From Actinomycetes bacterium (GTDB lineage: Bacteria > Actinomycetota > Acidimicrobiia > Acidimicrobiales > RAAP-2): a stretch of 64,000 nucleotides of DNA. The stretch is from the NCBI GenBank assembly GCA_021845725.1, contig JAJZVL010000001.1, positions 38,126-102,125 of the forward strand. Reading direction: 5' to 3'. The notes below the pieces were generated by a model. The model worked only from the letters and a program-made list of their open reading frames with translations. It was not told the origin of the DNA and ran no database searches. The translations under genes were made by a program, and so were the position numbers. Positions 1-8,953 of the stretch are shown here, one piece after another. The first letter of the stretch is position 1; each line of letters begins with the position of its first letter.

Positions 1-2
1 GG

Positions 3-314
3 CCCTTCGCAGAAGAGACCCAGGCCAAGATCGACGAGCAGGTGGCTTTGCTCCTCTCCCAAGCCGAGCAACGGGCGGTCGACATCCTGCGCCAGCACCG
101 CGCTCAGCTCCGCCAGCTCGCCGACCTGTTGCTCGCAGACGAGACGGTGGACGGTTCCGAGGTCTACAGGATTGCCGGGGTTGCCCAACCGTCGACGCCG
201 GAGAGCGCGCCGGGGCTGGAGCCCGTGAAGGTGCCTGCAGGCAAGGGGTCGGTCGCGCCGGCGGAGGCGCCGGCAGCGACCTCGATGGTGGTCGACAGGG
301 ACCTGCGCACGTAG
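3..314 (+). CDS. ftsH: FtsH ATP-dependent zinc metalloprotease, C-terminal fragment
   Basis: The 5' end lies outside the window; about 103 C-terminal residues remain. They resemble the last helical part of the FtsH M41 peptidase domain: an acidic helix (EETQAKIDEQV), a run like ALLLSQAEQRAVDILRQHRA, and the closing LADLLLADETVDGSEV pattern typical of FtsH just before its variable tail. The remaining Pro/Ala-rich tail is ordinary for actinobacterial FtsH. The AAA and zinc motifs are upstream of the window and cannot be seen. FtsH is a membrane-anchored hexameric protease. A second, separate FtsH-like gene lies at 22060-23985, so the genome has at least two. Confidence 0.85.
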   Translation, partial: PFAEETQAKIDEQVALLLSQAEQRAVDILRQHRAQLRQLADLLLADETVDGSEVYRIAGVAQPSTPESAPGLEPVKVPAGKGSVAPAEAPAATSMVVDRDLRT

Positions 315-382
315 GAGATCACCGGGCACCGGCCCTGGCACCGTTGCCTGCGATCCTCTCCGCCGAGCGCAAGGATGTCGCG

Positions 383-1450
383 GTGCTCTCGGTTCCGCGC
401 CGATGGTCCGACCTCGACCCCGCCTGGATGAGCGCCGCCCTCAGCCGGCGGTACCCCGGGATCGTGATCCAAGACCTCGAGGTCGGCGCCATGGAGGAGG
501 GCACGAACGCCACGGCGCGCGTGGCGCTGTCGCTCGCCGAGGGCGACGGCCCGCCTTCGGTGTTCGTGAAAGGGCCTGGGAGGCCCCTGCACCGCATGGC
601 ACTGCTCGCCCTCGGGGCGCTTTCGACCGAGGCACGCTTGGCGGATGCCGGTGCGAGCTTCCCTCTCGAACACCCCGCCTTCCTCGCGGGTGGCGTGGAC
701 TGGCGCCGTGCTGCCTGTGTGGTGGTGACCCAGGACGTGGTGGCCGCTGGAGGGGCGCCCTGTGACGCTCGGACGCCGCTCTCCGTCGACGCCGTCCGCA
801 ATGGGCTCCAGGGACTCGCCGCGCTGCACGCGTCGTACTGGGAGAGGCCGATGCCCGCGGCGCTCGGGTACTTGGGGTATTGGCGCCTTGGGCCGATCCT
901 GCGCGCGATCTCGGTCGCCAGCCTTTCGCGAGGCCTTCGGCTGGCCACCGAGCACCTGGAGGGGGAGTGGTGCCTGCCCCGAGACGTCGGCGCGGGGAGG
1001 CTCTCCCGCCAGTTCCGGCGCAGCGCCGCGATCACGGCCTCGTGGCCCCGTACGGTCCTGCACGGCGATCCCCACCTGGGCAATGCCTACATCGCAGCCG
1101 ACGGGCGCACCGGCTTCTTCGACTGGCAGCTCACGCGTCTCGGCCATTGGTCCCACGACGTGGGCTACTTCCTTGTAAGCGCGCTCGGGGTCGAGGACCG
1201 GCGCCGCCACGAGCGCGAGCTGCTCGCCGCCTATCTCGACGCCCTCGGCCGCGCTGGGGTGCGGCCACCGTCGGGGGCTTCGGCGTGGGAGCGGTACCGC
1301 GGGACGCCGGCGTTCGGTCTCGCGACGTGGCTACACACCCTCTCCTTCGGCTCGCTCCAGAGGACTGACGTGTGCATGGCGATCATTCGCAGGTTCGCCG
1401 CCGCCTACGAGGACCTCGAGACGGGCGGAGCCGACGTCGCCGTGCCCTGA
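383..1450 (+). CDS. Aminoglycoside phosphotransferase (APH)-family kinase
   Basis: About 355 residues with the APH/choline-kinase fold signature: the catalytic loop LHGDPHLGN (His227, Asp229, Asn234) followed by the metal-binding FFDWQ (Asp247). Such enzymes transfer phosphate from ATP to small molecules; the substrate here is unknown, and resistance is not implied. GTG at 383 is preferred because AAGGA lies 7 bases upstream; the frame is open back to a TTG at 344. It follows the ftsH end by about 70 bases on the same strand. The family assignment is firm, the function is not. Confidence 0.75.
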   Translation: MLSVPRRWSDLDPAWMSAALSRRYPGIVIQDLEVGAMEEGTNATARVALSLAEGDGPPSVFVKGPGRPLHRMALLALGALSTEARLADAGASFPLEHPAFLAGGVDWRRAACVVVTQDVVAAGGAPCDARTPLSVDAVRNGLQGLAALHASYWERPMPAALGYLGYWRLGPILRAISVASLSRGLRLATEHLEGEWCLPRDVGAGRLSRQFRRSAAITASWPRTVLHGDPHLGNAYIAADGRTGFFDWQLTRLGHWSHDVGYFLVSALGVEDRRRHERELLAAYLDALGRAGVRPPSGASAWERYRGTPAFGLATWLHTLSFGSLQRTDVCMAIIRRFAAAYEDLETGGADVAVP

Positions 1451-1525
1451 GCCGCTCCTGGTGCCCGCACCGCCAAGCGGCCTGGCTCACCGCTCGGGCC
1501 TCTCCGGTGGTGGATACTGGCCGGC

Positions 1526-2107
1526 ATGGACGTCACTGATCTCGACCGCGACCCGCTGCGCCAGCTCGACGAGTGGTTCGAGGCGGCGCGTGCCGCCGGG
1601 GACCCGATGCCTGAGGCGATGTGCCTTGCGACGGCCAGTCGTGACGGCGAGCCCTCGGCACGCTACGTCCTCATGCGCGGGAGGGACGAGGGCGTGGTGT
1701 TCTTCACCGACTACGGCAGCGAGAAGGCCAGGGACATCGAGCAGAACCCGAAGGCAGCGGTGGTGCTCCACTGGTACGTCCCGGTGCACCGGCAGGTGCG
1801 GATCAGCGGGACGGTCCTCAAGACCACCGCAGAGGAGTCGGACCGCTACTGGCTGAGCCGTCCCGCGGCGTCCCGGCGGAGTGCGGTCGCCTCCTACCAG
1901 AGCTCGGTCGTCGCGACGAGAGACGAGCTCGAGGCGGCGGTGGCAGCACTCGGGGACTCGGAGCCGGAACGGCCGGGACGGTGGGGCGGCTATCGCATCA
2001 TCCCTGCCGTGGTCGAATTCTGGGAGGAGCAGCCGTTCCGCCTGCACGACCGCATCCGATTCCTGCGCGAGGGGGTCGGCTGGCGCGTCGAGCGTCTGGC
2101 ACCATGA
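1526..2107 (+). CDS. pdxH: Pyridoxamine 5'-phosphate oxidase
   Basis: A 193-residue protein of the usual PdxH length. The FMN-binding split-barrel core is clear: MCLATASRDGEPSARYVLMRG, then FFTDYGSEKARDIEQNP, then SRPAASRRSAVASYQS, and the C-terminal PdxH signature ending WRVERLAP. It oxidises pyridoxamine or pyridoxine 5'-phosphate to pyridoxal 5'-phosphate with FMN and oxygen, in the cytoplasm. It stands alone, with a 75-base gap after the APH gene, and ends tail-to-tail with the ketol-acid reductoisomerase-like gene. Confidence 0.93.
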   Translation: MDVTDLDRDPLRQLDEWFEAARAAGDPMPEAMCLATASRDGEPSARYVLMRGRDEGVVFFTDYGSEKARDIEQNPKAAVVLHWYVPVHRQVRISGTVLKTTAEESDRYWLSRPAASRRSAVASYQSSVVATRDELEAAVAALGDSEPERPGRWGGYRIIPAVVEFWEEQPFRLHDRIRFLREGVGWRVERLAP

Positions 2108-2145
2108 CGAGAGCACGGCTGTGCCGTACGTGCATCAGCGCTGCG

Positions 2146-3147
2146 TCAGGACCGGGCCGCGCCGCTCCGCCCCGACGCGCGCACCTCTGCCTCGGCGCGT
2201 GAGAGCGGGTCGTCGCCCGCGATCATGGCGTCGATCAGTGCCTTGGTGGGAGACCCCGCAGCCAGCTCTTCTTGGAAGCGTCGAGCGAACGCACCGCTCG
2301 AGATGTCCTCGAGCGTCTCGGTGAATCGCCGTCGCAGTGCCTCCTGGTCGACGTCGGCCAGCCGGAGGAAGCCCCCGAAGGCCGCCGAATGGCCATGGAG
2401 ACGCACGCCGGGGAAGAACCCGCGCTCGGCGAAGGCGTCCCAGGTGGCGCCCATCTCCCCGGACAGGTACAGCTCGAGGACGAGCGCGTCGGGAGGAAGG
2501 CCTCGTGCAGCACCGACCTCGAACGCCGAGAGCACCGCCGCGCCGAGCAGCGGCCCCACGGTCTGCTCGACGTAGAGGTCGAGCACCGCCTCGTCGGCCG
2601 CGGAGACGTGCAGGGCTCCCGAGCGCAGCGTGCCGAAGCCCGACGCGAGCGCGAGCAGGCGACGCTGGGCGTCACCCGTTGCATCCTGCTCGACGGACAC
2701 GTAGCTGTAGAAGCCCTTCCCCTGGGTGTAGAGGGCTCGGATCCGTGCTCCGATCATGCGTGGGGCGAGCAGGACCACGTCGACGTCGTCAGGGGGCTTC
2801 ACGAGATCGAAGGCGAGCGGGTACCCCGACGAGAAGCACAGGAGGGCGCCGGGCGCAGGCCGCACCGAATTGGCGGGGGCGAGCATGTCGGTCAGGACCT
2901 CGTCGGGCAGTGCGAACCACAGCACGTCGTAGCGCGCCAGCGCGTCCGCGATGTCCAGCACCTCGAAGCCGTCCTCGCGGGCCTGTCGGCCATCGGCGTC
3001 TTGGCGGCTGGCGACCACGACCTCGAGACCGCTGTCGCGCAGGTTCAGGGCCGCCGGGCGCCCGAGGTTCCCGTACCCGACGACGGCGATCCGCCGACCC
3101 TCGAGGGCGCTCGGGTCTGCGTCGCTCTCGTGGTACCAGGTGGCCAT
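2146..3147 (-). CDS. Ketol-acid reductoisomerase-like NAD(P)-binding protein
   Basis: A 333-residue protein with the size and two-domain layout of IlvC. The N-terminal Rossmann motif is AVVGYGNLGRPAA (Gly24, 26, 29) and the helical C-terminal domain carries DLYVEQTVG, matching the D...E metal-ligand pair of the family (Asp190, Glu194). The next metal ligands, ExxxE in true IlvC, appear here as Glu225 and Glu231, a wider spacing. It may therefore be a paralogue with a different substrate and not the enzyme of valine/isoleucine synthesis; no other ilv genes are nearby. ATG at 3147 is chosen because GGAGAAGG stands about 6 bases upstream. Confidence 0.7.
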   Translation of the reverse strand: MATWYHESDADPSALEGRRIAVVGYGNLGRPAALNLRDSGLEVVVASRQDADGRQAREDGFEVLDIADALARYDVLWFALPDEVLTDMLAPANSVRPAPGALLCFSSGYPLAFDLVKPPDDVDVVLLAPRMIGARIRALYTQGKGFYSYVSVEQDATGDAQRRLLALASGFGTLRSGALHVSAADEAVLDLYVEQTVGPLLGAAVLSAFEVGAARGLPPDALVLELYLSGEMGATWDAFAERGFFPGVRLHGHSAAFGGFLRLADVDQEALRRRFTETLEDISSGAFARRFQEELAAGSPTKALIDAMIAGDDPLSRAEAEVRASGRSGAARS

Positions 3148-3273
3148 GGGGCCCTTCTCCTTCCAGCTCGGACTTCCGCCGTTGGCCCGTTGGCTCGACT
3201 GGGCATCGGATCGCCCCGGCGTACCGGGGGGATCGGTCCTCATGCTACGGCGGGAGGAAGCCCGCAGCCTCGG

Positions 3274-3567
3274 TCAGCGCCGGGCGCGCGGGAGCTGGAA
3301 CCTGGCGACCGAGAACCCGAAGAGGACCGGGATGTCCACGGCGAAGATGAAGAGCGACAGGGTGAGCAGGACGAGCATCCCCCCGCGCGTCCCGTCGTAG
3401 ACGAAGACGTACTCGAGGATTCCGGCGATGACCGCGTAGGCGAGGAGCGCCCACTTCGCCACGACGAAGAAGGTGTCCCAGGCAAAGTCGCGAAGACCGG
3501 CGACGGGACTGACCGGGGAGCAGGACTGATGGGAGCCGCACAGCGGGAGCCCGAGGGCGGTGATCAC
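3274..3567 (-). CDS. Small membrane protein with two predicted helices
   Basis: I do not recognise a family. The reading frame holds two long hydrophobic stretches, around DTFFVVAKWALLAYAVIAGI and MLVLLTLSLFIFAVDIPVLF, separated by a short charged loop, and ends in a basic tail. This looks like an inner-membrane protein of about 97 residues. The start is uncertain: GTG at 3567 is one option, and the open frame continues further upstream into the region opposite the sixA-like gene. It lies about 125 bases upstream of the ketol-acid reductoisomerase-like gene on the same strand. Confidence 0.45.
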   Translation of the reverse strand: MITALGLPLCGSHQSCSPVSPVAGLRDFAWDTFFVVAKWALLAYAVIAGILEYVFVYDGTRGGMLVLLTLSLFIFAVDIPVLFGFSVARFQLPRARR

Positions 3568-3644
3568 TGGCGCGAGGCGCGGCCTGGGCGCCGCCGCGCC
3601 CCCGACGCTTCGGCGCCTCTGCCGGCTCGCGTAGCGTGACGCGG

Positions 3645-4160
3645 ATGGAGGTGTTGCTGGTCCGGCATGCACATGCCGGCGCGAAGGACCGTTGGAGTGG
3701 CGACGACCGGCTTCGCCCACTCAGTGCGCGCGGGCGGGGCGAGGCCCTCGCCCTGGTCGAGCTGCTCGCGCCCTACCGGCCCCGGCAGGTGCTCTCCAGC
3801 CCGCTCCTGCGTTGCGTGCAGACGGTACAGCCCCTCGCGGCGCACCTCGGCCTGCCGGTCGAGACCTCCGAGGCTCTCGGGCCGCGGGCAGATCGAGATG
3901 CTGCGCGCCTGGTGCGGTCCCTCGCTTCGGGGACCCGTGCCGTCGTGGTCTGCACGCACGGAGAGACGATCGAAGCGCTCCAGAGGCGGCTGGCACGCCC
4001 CGGACACCTCGCCTTCGGGCCGGGGAGCGAGCACGAGAAGGGCTCGGTGTGGGTGCTCGGCGGGAGCGGCGGCCGATTCGCCGACGCCATCTACCTGCGG
4101 CCGGGACAGGGTCCGAGGAGGGTCCTGAACGCGCAGCGATCGCCGCACGCAGAGTCCTGA
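3645..4160 (+). CDS. SixA-like histidine phosphatase
   Basis: About 171 residues of the histidine phosphatase (phosphoglycerate mutase-like) superfamily. The catalytic RHG-type motif is LLVRHAHAG at residues 4-12. The second Arg is in SSPLLRCVQT and the second His is in VVVCTHGETIEAL. Length and the first motif fit the SixA group, which dephosphorylates phosphohistidine in phosphotransfer proteins; other small-molecule phosphatases cannot be excluded. ATG at 3645 is taken; GTG at 3636 is in frame. It begins divergently beside the small membrane protein gene. Confidence 0.75.
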   Translation: MEVLLVRHAHAGAKDRWSGDDRLRPLSARGRGEALALVELLAPYRPRQVLSSPLLRCVQTVQPLAAHLGLPVETSEALGPRADRDAARLVRSLASGTRAVVVCTHGETIEALQRRLARPGHLAFGPGSEHEKGSVWVLGGSGGRFADAIYLRPGQGPRRVLNAQRSPHAES

Positions 4161-4242
4161 GGACGCGCAAGGTTTGAGGTCGAGAGGACGTCGGTAGAAT
4201 TGATCAGCCTGGTCCGATGGCCAGGTGCCAGCCAATGACGAG

Positions 4243-4273
4243 GCCCCTGGTAACCCCCCTCCGCCCCAGGGGC
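4243..4273. terminator. Hairpin between convergent genes
   Basis: GCCCCTGG at 4243-4250 pairs perfectly with CCAGGGGC at 4266-4273 around a 15-base loop. It lies between the stop of the sixA-like gene and the stop of the acyl-CoA synthetase on the other strand, the right place for a shared terminator. There is no clear T run, so it is only a candidate. Confidence 0.5.
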
Positions 4274-4311
4274 TTCGTCGCGCTGGGCGCCCGAGCGGTG
4301 CGCCAGGGCCG

Positions 4312-6060
4312 TCAGGACCTCAGCTCCGGGAAGTCCTCCTCGCGCCACTCTGCGGCACGCGAGGGGTGCGACTCCTCGCGTGCGCGCAGCTCGACTCGCC
4401 GGATCTTGCCGGAGATGGTCTTCGGCAGCTCGAAGAACTCGATGCGACGGACCCGCTGGTAGGGAGCGAGGCGGGCGCGGGCGAAACGCAGGATGTCGAG
4501 CGCGGTCTCGCGGGAAGCCTCGGCACCTGGCGCGAGCGCGAGGTAGGCCTTCGGGACGCTCAGGCGGACTTCGTCGGGAGAAGGGACCACGGCTGCCTCT
4601 GCCACGGCCGGATGCTCGATGAGGACGCTCTCGATCTCGAACGGGCTGATCTTGTAATCGGAGGACTTGAACACGTCGTCGGTCCGTCCGACGAACGTGA
4701 GGTAGCCGTCCTCGTCGCGCGTCGCGACGTCACCGCTGTGGTAGTAGCTGCCGCCGAGCCCGCCGTCGCGGTCGTCGAGGTACCCCGCCATGAGGTTGAC
4801 CGGCTCGGCGGCGAGATCGAGGCAGAGCTCGCCTTCCCCGGGTCCCTCGACCGGCGCGCCCGTCGTGACGTCGACGAGCACGACCGGCACCCCGGGCAGC
4901 GGGCGCCCCATCGAGCCCGGTTTGACCGCCGCGCCCGGCGGGTTCCCCACGGAGCAGGTGGTCTCCGTCTGCCCGTAGCCGTCACGGATGGTGAGCCCCC
5001 ACTTCTGGCGAACCTGGGCGATGACCTCGGGGTTCAGCGGCTCTCCGGCGGCGACGAGCTCCCGCAGTGTGCCCGGACCGCCGGAGAGGTCCGACTTGAT
5101 GAGCATGCGCCAGACAGTGGGCGGCGCGCAGAACGTGGTGACCCGCTCTTGTCGAAGGCGGGCCAGCAACGCGTCAGGGTCGAAGCGTGCGTAGTCGAGC
5201 ACGAGCACCGTGGCCTCCGCCGCCCAGGGCCCGAAGAAGCACGACCACGCGTGCTTGGCCCATCCTGGTGACGAGATGTTGCAGTGCACGTCGCCTGGCC
5301 GGGTTCCGAGCCAGTACATCGTCGAGAGGTGGCCGACCGGGTAGGAGATCTGCGTGTGCTCGACGAGCTTCGGCCGGCTCGTGGTGCCTGAGGTGAAGTA
5401 GAGGAGCAGGGGGTCGAGCACCCTGCTGCCAGGGTGCTCGATCACCGTGGCCTCGAGCGCGTAGGCCTCCTCGAGGTCCTGCCATCCAGGCGCCCGTCCG
5501 ACCGAGATCCGGCCGTAATCGCCCGCCACGTCGTCGAACTTCGGCGCGTCGGCGGGCGCGCACACGACGAAGCGCGCCTTCGAGCGCACCACGCGGTCCT
5601 CCAGCTCCGACGGCCCGAGCGCGGTGGTGGTCGGGACGAGGACGCCCCCGAGCTTCATGGCGCCGAGCATCGTCTCCCACAGCGCGACCTGGTTGCCGAG
5701 CATCAGGAGGATCGGGTCGCCGGCGCGCACCCCCTTGCCTCGAAGCCACGAGGCCACCTGGTCCGAACGCGTGGCCAGCTCGTCGAACGTGCGGGCTCGG
5801 CGCGTCCCGTCCTCGCTCGCGATCACCAATCCCGGGCGTGGATTGCCGCGCGCGATCGGGTCGAACCAGTCGTGCGCCCAGTTGAACACGGGTCCGACGT
5901 CGGGGAACGAGAATGGCGTCCGCTCGGGATCGCTCGCGGCCCTGAGCTCGATGAGCTGGTCGCGCGCGGCCCGGTACGCAGCCGTGGCAGGCCGTTCCTC
6001 CGCTGAGGACGAGCCGGGAGCGAAGGTGGGAGGCGGGATCTCAGAAGAAGTCGGCTCCAT
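4312..6060 (-). CDS. AMP-forming acyl-CoA synthetase
   Basis: A 582-residue adenylate-forming enzyme. The phosphate-binding loop YFTSGTTSRPKLVEHT, the adenine-contacting motif DGYGQTETT and the hinge/C-terminal part with YYHSGDVATRDEDGYL and the catalytic lysine in LPKTISGKIRRVELR are all present. The pattern fits the medium-chain/acetyl-CoA synthetase-like (MACS) group; the acyl substrate cannot be read from sequence. ATG at 6060 is preferred over ATG at 6066 because GGAGGGG lies 8 bases before it. It is transcribed divergently from ackA, which also handles activated acyl groups. Confidence 0.85.
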   Translation of the reverse strand: MEPTSSEIPPPTFAPGSSSAEERPATAAYRAARDQLIELRAASDPERTPFSFPDVGPVFNWAHDWFDPIARGNPRPGLVIASEDGTRRARTFDELATRSDQVASWLRGKGVRAGDPILLMLGNQVALWETMLGAMKLGGVLVPTTTALGPSELEDRVVRSKARFVVCAPADAPKFDDVAGDYGRISVGRAPGWQDLEEAYALEATVIEHPGSRVLDPLLLYFTSGTTSRPKLVEHTQISYPVGHLSTMYWLGTRPGDVHCNISSPGWAKHAWSCFFGPWAAEATVLVLDYARFDPDALLARLRQERVTTFCAPPTVWRMLIKSDLSGGPGTLRELVAAGEPLNPEVIAQVRQKWGLTIRDGYGQTETTCSVGNPPGAAVKPGSMGRPLPGVPVVLVDVTTGAPVEGPGEGELCLDLAAEPVNLMAGYLDDRDGGLGGSYYHSGDVATRDEDGYLTFVGRTDDVFKSSDYKISPFEIESVLIEHPAVAEAAVVPSPDEVRLSVPKAYLALAPGAEASRETALDILRFARARLAPYQRVRRIEFFELPKTISGKIRRVELRAREESHPSRAAEWREEDFPELRS

Positions 6061-6204
6061 GCACATCTCCCCTCCTCTTGGCCCTGCCCGGTCCTGCAGC
6101 ACGACGCGGTCGACCTGCGTTGGCGCGCCCGTCGGTGCGACGCTAGCAAGCCGCCTCGCGCGCGTGCGCGGCGTGCCCGCGCGGGTTCTGGCAAGGTGTG
6201 AAAA

Positions 6205-7377
6205 ATGCACGTGCTCGTCGTGAACGCTGGGTCCAGCAGCCTGAAGCTCTCTCTCCTCGGAGAGAGCGACGAGCTCGTCGCCGCCGACGAGCTCCACCGC
6301 CAAGGCGGTCTCGCGGGGGACCGTGCCCTCGGAGACGCGCTCGAACGGTTTCTGGACGCTTCGCCGACGGCCGACGCCGTCGGGCATCGCATCGTCCACG
6401 GCGGCGAGGAATTCGTCGAGCCGCTCGTCATCGACGCGGAGTCCGACCGAGAGCTCGGGCGCCTGGCGGACCTGGCGCCGTTGCACAATCCGCCGGCGCT
6501 CGCAGCCGTCCACGAGCTTCGCCGGCGCCGGCCGGGGCTCGTGCAGGTCGCCTGCTTCGACACGAGCTTCCACGCGACCCTCCCTGCGAAGGCGTCGGCC
6601 TACGCGCTGCCGCGGCGCTGGCGTGAAGAGCTCGGGATCCGGCGCTTCGGCTTCCACGGTCTCAGCCACGCGTGGGCGAGCGTGCGAGGTGCCGAGCTGC
6701 TCGGCCGCCCGCTGTCCTCGACGCGCCTGGTCACCGCGCACGTCGGCGCGGGGGCGTCTCTCGCCGCGGTGGACGCGGGGAGGTCGGTCGACACCACGAT
6801 GGGCTTCACTCCGCTGGCGGGCCTGGTGATGGCGACGAGACCCGGAGACGTGGACCCCGGCGCTGTGCTCTGGGCGCTGCGCCACGGGATCCGCCTCGAC
6901 GAGGCCGAGCAGGACCTCGAACGCCGCTCCGGCCTCCTCGGCCTCTCGGGACGATCGGGGGACCTGCGCCAGGTGATCGAGTGGGCCGACGCAGGCGACG
7001 CAGCGTGCGGCGCCGCGTACGAGGCGTACGTCTACCGTCTGCAGCGAGAGATCGGGTCGATGGTCGTGGCGCTCGGAGGGCTCGACGCGCTGGTGTTCAC
7101 GGGCGGGGCGGGGGAAGGATCCAGGAGACTGCGCGTCGACGTCTGTGCCGGCCTCGGGGTGTTCGGCATCGTGCTGGGCTCCTCGGACCCGGCGCCGCCG
7201 CCGACAGCCGAGGCTGCATCCCGACGAGCCGACGCTGTCGTGGACCGGGTGGAGTCGCCCCCGGGGTCATCGCCAGCCGTCGTGGTCGTGAGAGCGCGCG
7301 AAGACATCGTGATCGCGCGTTCGGTGCGACGCGTGCTCGGTGTGCCACCGGTGCCCGGCCCGGCAGGTGGTCCGTGA
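6205..7377 (+). CDS. ackA: Acetate kinase
   Basis: A 390-residue ASKHA-fold kinase. It shows the N-terminal VLVVNAGSSSLKLSLL, the GHRIVHGGEEF motif, the catalytic RFGFHGLSHAW, VTAHVGAGASLAAV, and the FTGGAGEGSRRLR nucleotide site. It interconverts acetate plus ATP and acetyl phosphate plus ADP. No phosphotransacetylase gene is next to it. The last 345 bases lie opposite the tail of the MFS exporter frame (7032-7377), an unusually long tail-to-tail overlap. The C-terminal residues after the nucleotide site are Ala/Pro-rich and less conserved. Confidence 0.88.
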   Translation: MHVLVVNAGSSSLKLSLLGESDELVAADELHRQGGLAGDRALGDALERFLDASPTADAVGHRIVHGGEEFVEPLVIDAESDRELGRLADLAPLHNPPALAAVHELRRRRPGLVQVACFDTSFHATLPAKASAYALPRRWREELGIRRFGFHGLSHAWASVRGAELLGRPLSSTRLVTAHVGAGASLAAVDAGRSVDTTMGFTPLAGLVMATRPGDVDPGAVLWALRHGIRLDEAEQDLERRSGLLGLSGRSGDLRQVIEWADAGDAACGAAYEAYVYRLQREIGSMVVALGGLDALVFTGGAGEGSRRLRVDVCAGLGVFGIVLGSSDPAPPPTAEAASRRADAVVDRVESPPGSSPAVVVVRAREDIVIARSVRRVLGVPPVPGPAGGP

Positions 7378-8915
7378 GAGCCCGAGGGTGCGGCGCGGTT
7401 GGGCAGGAGAGCCAGGACGGCGAGCGCCGCGAGGCCGACGGCGAACGCAGCGACGGTCACGGCCAGGTCGAGGCCGTCGGTGAACGCCAGGCGGGCCTGT
7501 GCCGCGAGCGCTGCGCCGAGCGTCCCGCCGACACGCGTGGCGACCTCCATCGCCCCACCGAGCGAGCCTTCGATGAGCGAGCGGATGCCGGGCGGGGCGT
7601 GCGCGTGCGAGAGGACCGGCATGAGCGTGTCCTGGTAGTGGGTATTGAGCATGCTCCCGAGGACCGCGACCCCGAGCGCGCCGCCGACCTGCAGCGAAGC
7701 GCTGTTGGTCGCAGACCCGACTCCCGCCTTCTCGATCGGCACCGAGCCCATCACGGACTCGGTGCAGGGCGCGAACGCGAGCCCGACGCCGATGCCGATC
7801 ACCACGAAGGCAGGGAGTGCCTGCGCGTACCCCCCGTGGACCGTCGTGAACGACAGCATCCCGAGACCGGTCGCCACGAGGCCCATCCCGGTGAACACCA
7901 CGGGCTTCGTGCCGAACTTCCGGTCGAGCCGGATCGACAGCGGAGCGGCCACGAGGAGCAGCAGCGCGATCGGCGCGATGCGCAGCCCCGTTCCGAACGC
8001 GCTGTAGCCGAGGGAGAACTGGAGGAATTGGGTGAGGAGGAAGAGCCCGCCCATCAAGGCGAAGATCACCAGCCCCATCGCAATGATCGCGGCGGTGAAC
8101 CGTCGCGACCTGAAGAGCGACAGCTCCAGCATCGGATGGCCGGAGCGCCGTTCCCACACCACGAACCCGCCCAGCACTGCTGCGCCTGCGCCGAGGGCGG
8201 CGAGCACGCGCGGCGAGGTCCACGTCGCCGAGGGTGCGTCGATGATGCCCCATAGGAGGAGCCCCATGCCCCCGGTCGAGAGGATCGCGCCCACCACGTC
8301 GGATTGCTTTGCACCCGGGTCGCGCGAGTTGGGCACCAGCCACAGCATGAAGACGAGGCCCAGCGCACAGATCGGGACGTTGACGAGGAACACCGACCCC
8401 CACCAGTAGTGGGCCAGGAGCCACCCGCCTGCGACCGGGCCGACGGCGACGCCGAGGCCCGTCGTCCCCGACCAGATCCCGATCGCCTGGGCGCGTTCGC
8501 GCGCGTCGGTGAACACATTGGTGAGCACCGACAGCGTGGACGGCATGATCGCTGCCGCGCCGACGCCCTGGATGCCGCGCGCAGCGATCAGATGGGCGGG
8601 GCTGCCAGAGAAGGCAGAGGCTGCAGATCCCGCGCCGAAGACGGTGATCCCGGCGACGAGCATCCACTTTCGCCCGAGGCGGTCACCCATGCTGCCGAAG
8701 ACGAGGAGCAGGCCGGCGAAGACGATCGCATAGACGTCGACGACCCACTGCAAGTCGCTCGACGACGCGCGCAAGGAGCGGATGATGTCGGGGATCGCCA
8801 CGTTGAGGATCGTGGTGTCGATGCTGACGACCAGGAGGCTGACGCAGAGGATCGCGAGCACTGCCCGACGGTGCGTGGCCCGGTGTGGGCGAGGAACGAG
8901 CGGTTCACCGGCCAT
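7032..8915 (-). CDS. DHA2-family MFS drug/proton antiporter
   Basis: A membrane transporter of the 14-helix EmrB/QacA type. It starts with a basic N-terminus, then LCVSLLVVSIDTTILNVAIP, the motif A loop GSMGDRLGRKWML, and motif C in the fifth helix region (GVAVGPVAGGWLL). The transmembrane part ends near LAVLALLPNRAAP, about 505 residues in. The frame then stays open for about 120 hydrophilic Ser/Thr-rich residues antisense to ackA. That tail may be genuine or merely an open frame lacking stops because of high GC. It lies 38 bases downstream of a MarR regulator on the same strand, a common arrangement for regulated efflux. Confidence 0.82.
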   Translation of the reverse strand: MAGEPLVPRPHRATHRRAVLAILCVSLLVVSIDTTILNVAIPDIIRSLRASSSDLQWVVDVYAIVFAGLLLVFGSMGDRLGRKWMLVAGITVFGAGSAASAFSGSPAHLIAARGIQGVGAAAIMPSTLSVLTNVFTDARERAQAIGIWSGTTGLGVAVGPVAGGWLLAHYWWGSVFLVNVPICALGLVFMLWLVPNSRDPGAKQSDVVGAILSTGGMGLLLWGIIDAPSATWTSPRVLAALGAGAAVLGGFVVWERRSGHPMLELSLFRSRRFTAAIIAMGLVIFALMGGLFLLTQFLQFSLGYSAFGTGLRIAPIALLLLVAAPLSIRLDRKFGTKPVVFTGMGLVATGLGMLSFTTVHGGYAQALPAFVVIGIGVGLAFAPCTESVMGSVPIEKAGVGSATNSASLQVGGALGVAVLGSMLNTHYQDTLMPVLSHAHAPPGIRSLIEGSLGGAMEVATRVGGTLGAALAAQARLAFTDGLDLAVTVAAFAVGLAALAVLALLPNRAAPSGSHGPPAGPGTGGTPSTRRTERAITMSSRALTTTTAGDDPGGDSTRSTTASARRDAASAVGGGAGSEEPSTMPNTPRPAQTSTRSLLDPSPAPPVNTSASSPPSATTIDPISRCRR

Positions 8916-8953
8916 GCCTGGCCCCAGGTGTCCAGGCCTCGGTCATCGGGGGC

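Noticed and set aside
164..1210. Long open frame of 348 codons opposite the APH gene
   Set aside because: Composition is Arg/Gly/Pro-rich without domain pattern; it is a high-GC shadow of the APH gene.
383..1450. Aminoglycoside-resistance gene
   Set aside because: The APH fold is shared by many metabolic kinases and nothing in the context points to resistance.
2272..3639. 455-codon plus-strand frame across the reductoisomerase-like gene
   Set aside because: No recognisable motif and it runs antisense to a gene with clear family features and a ribosome site.
6067..6204. DosR box in the acyl-CoA synthetase/ackA divergent region
   Set aside because: Only scattered GGCCC and GGTCC half matches without the 4-base spacing.
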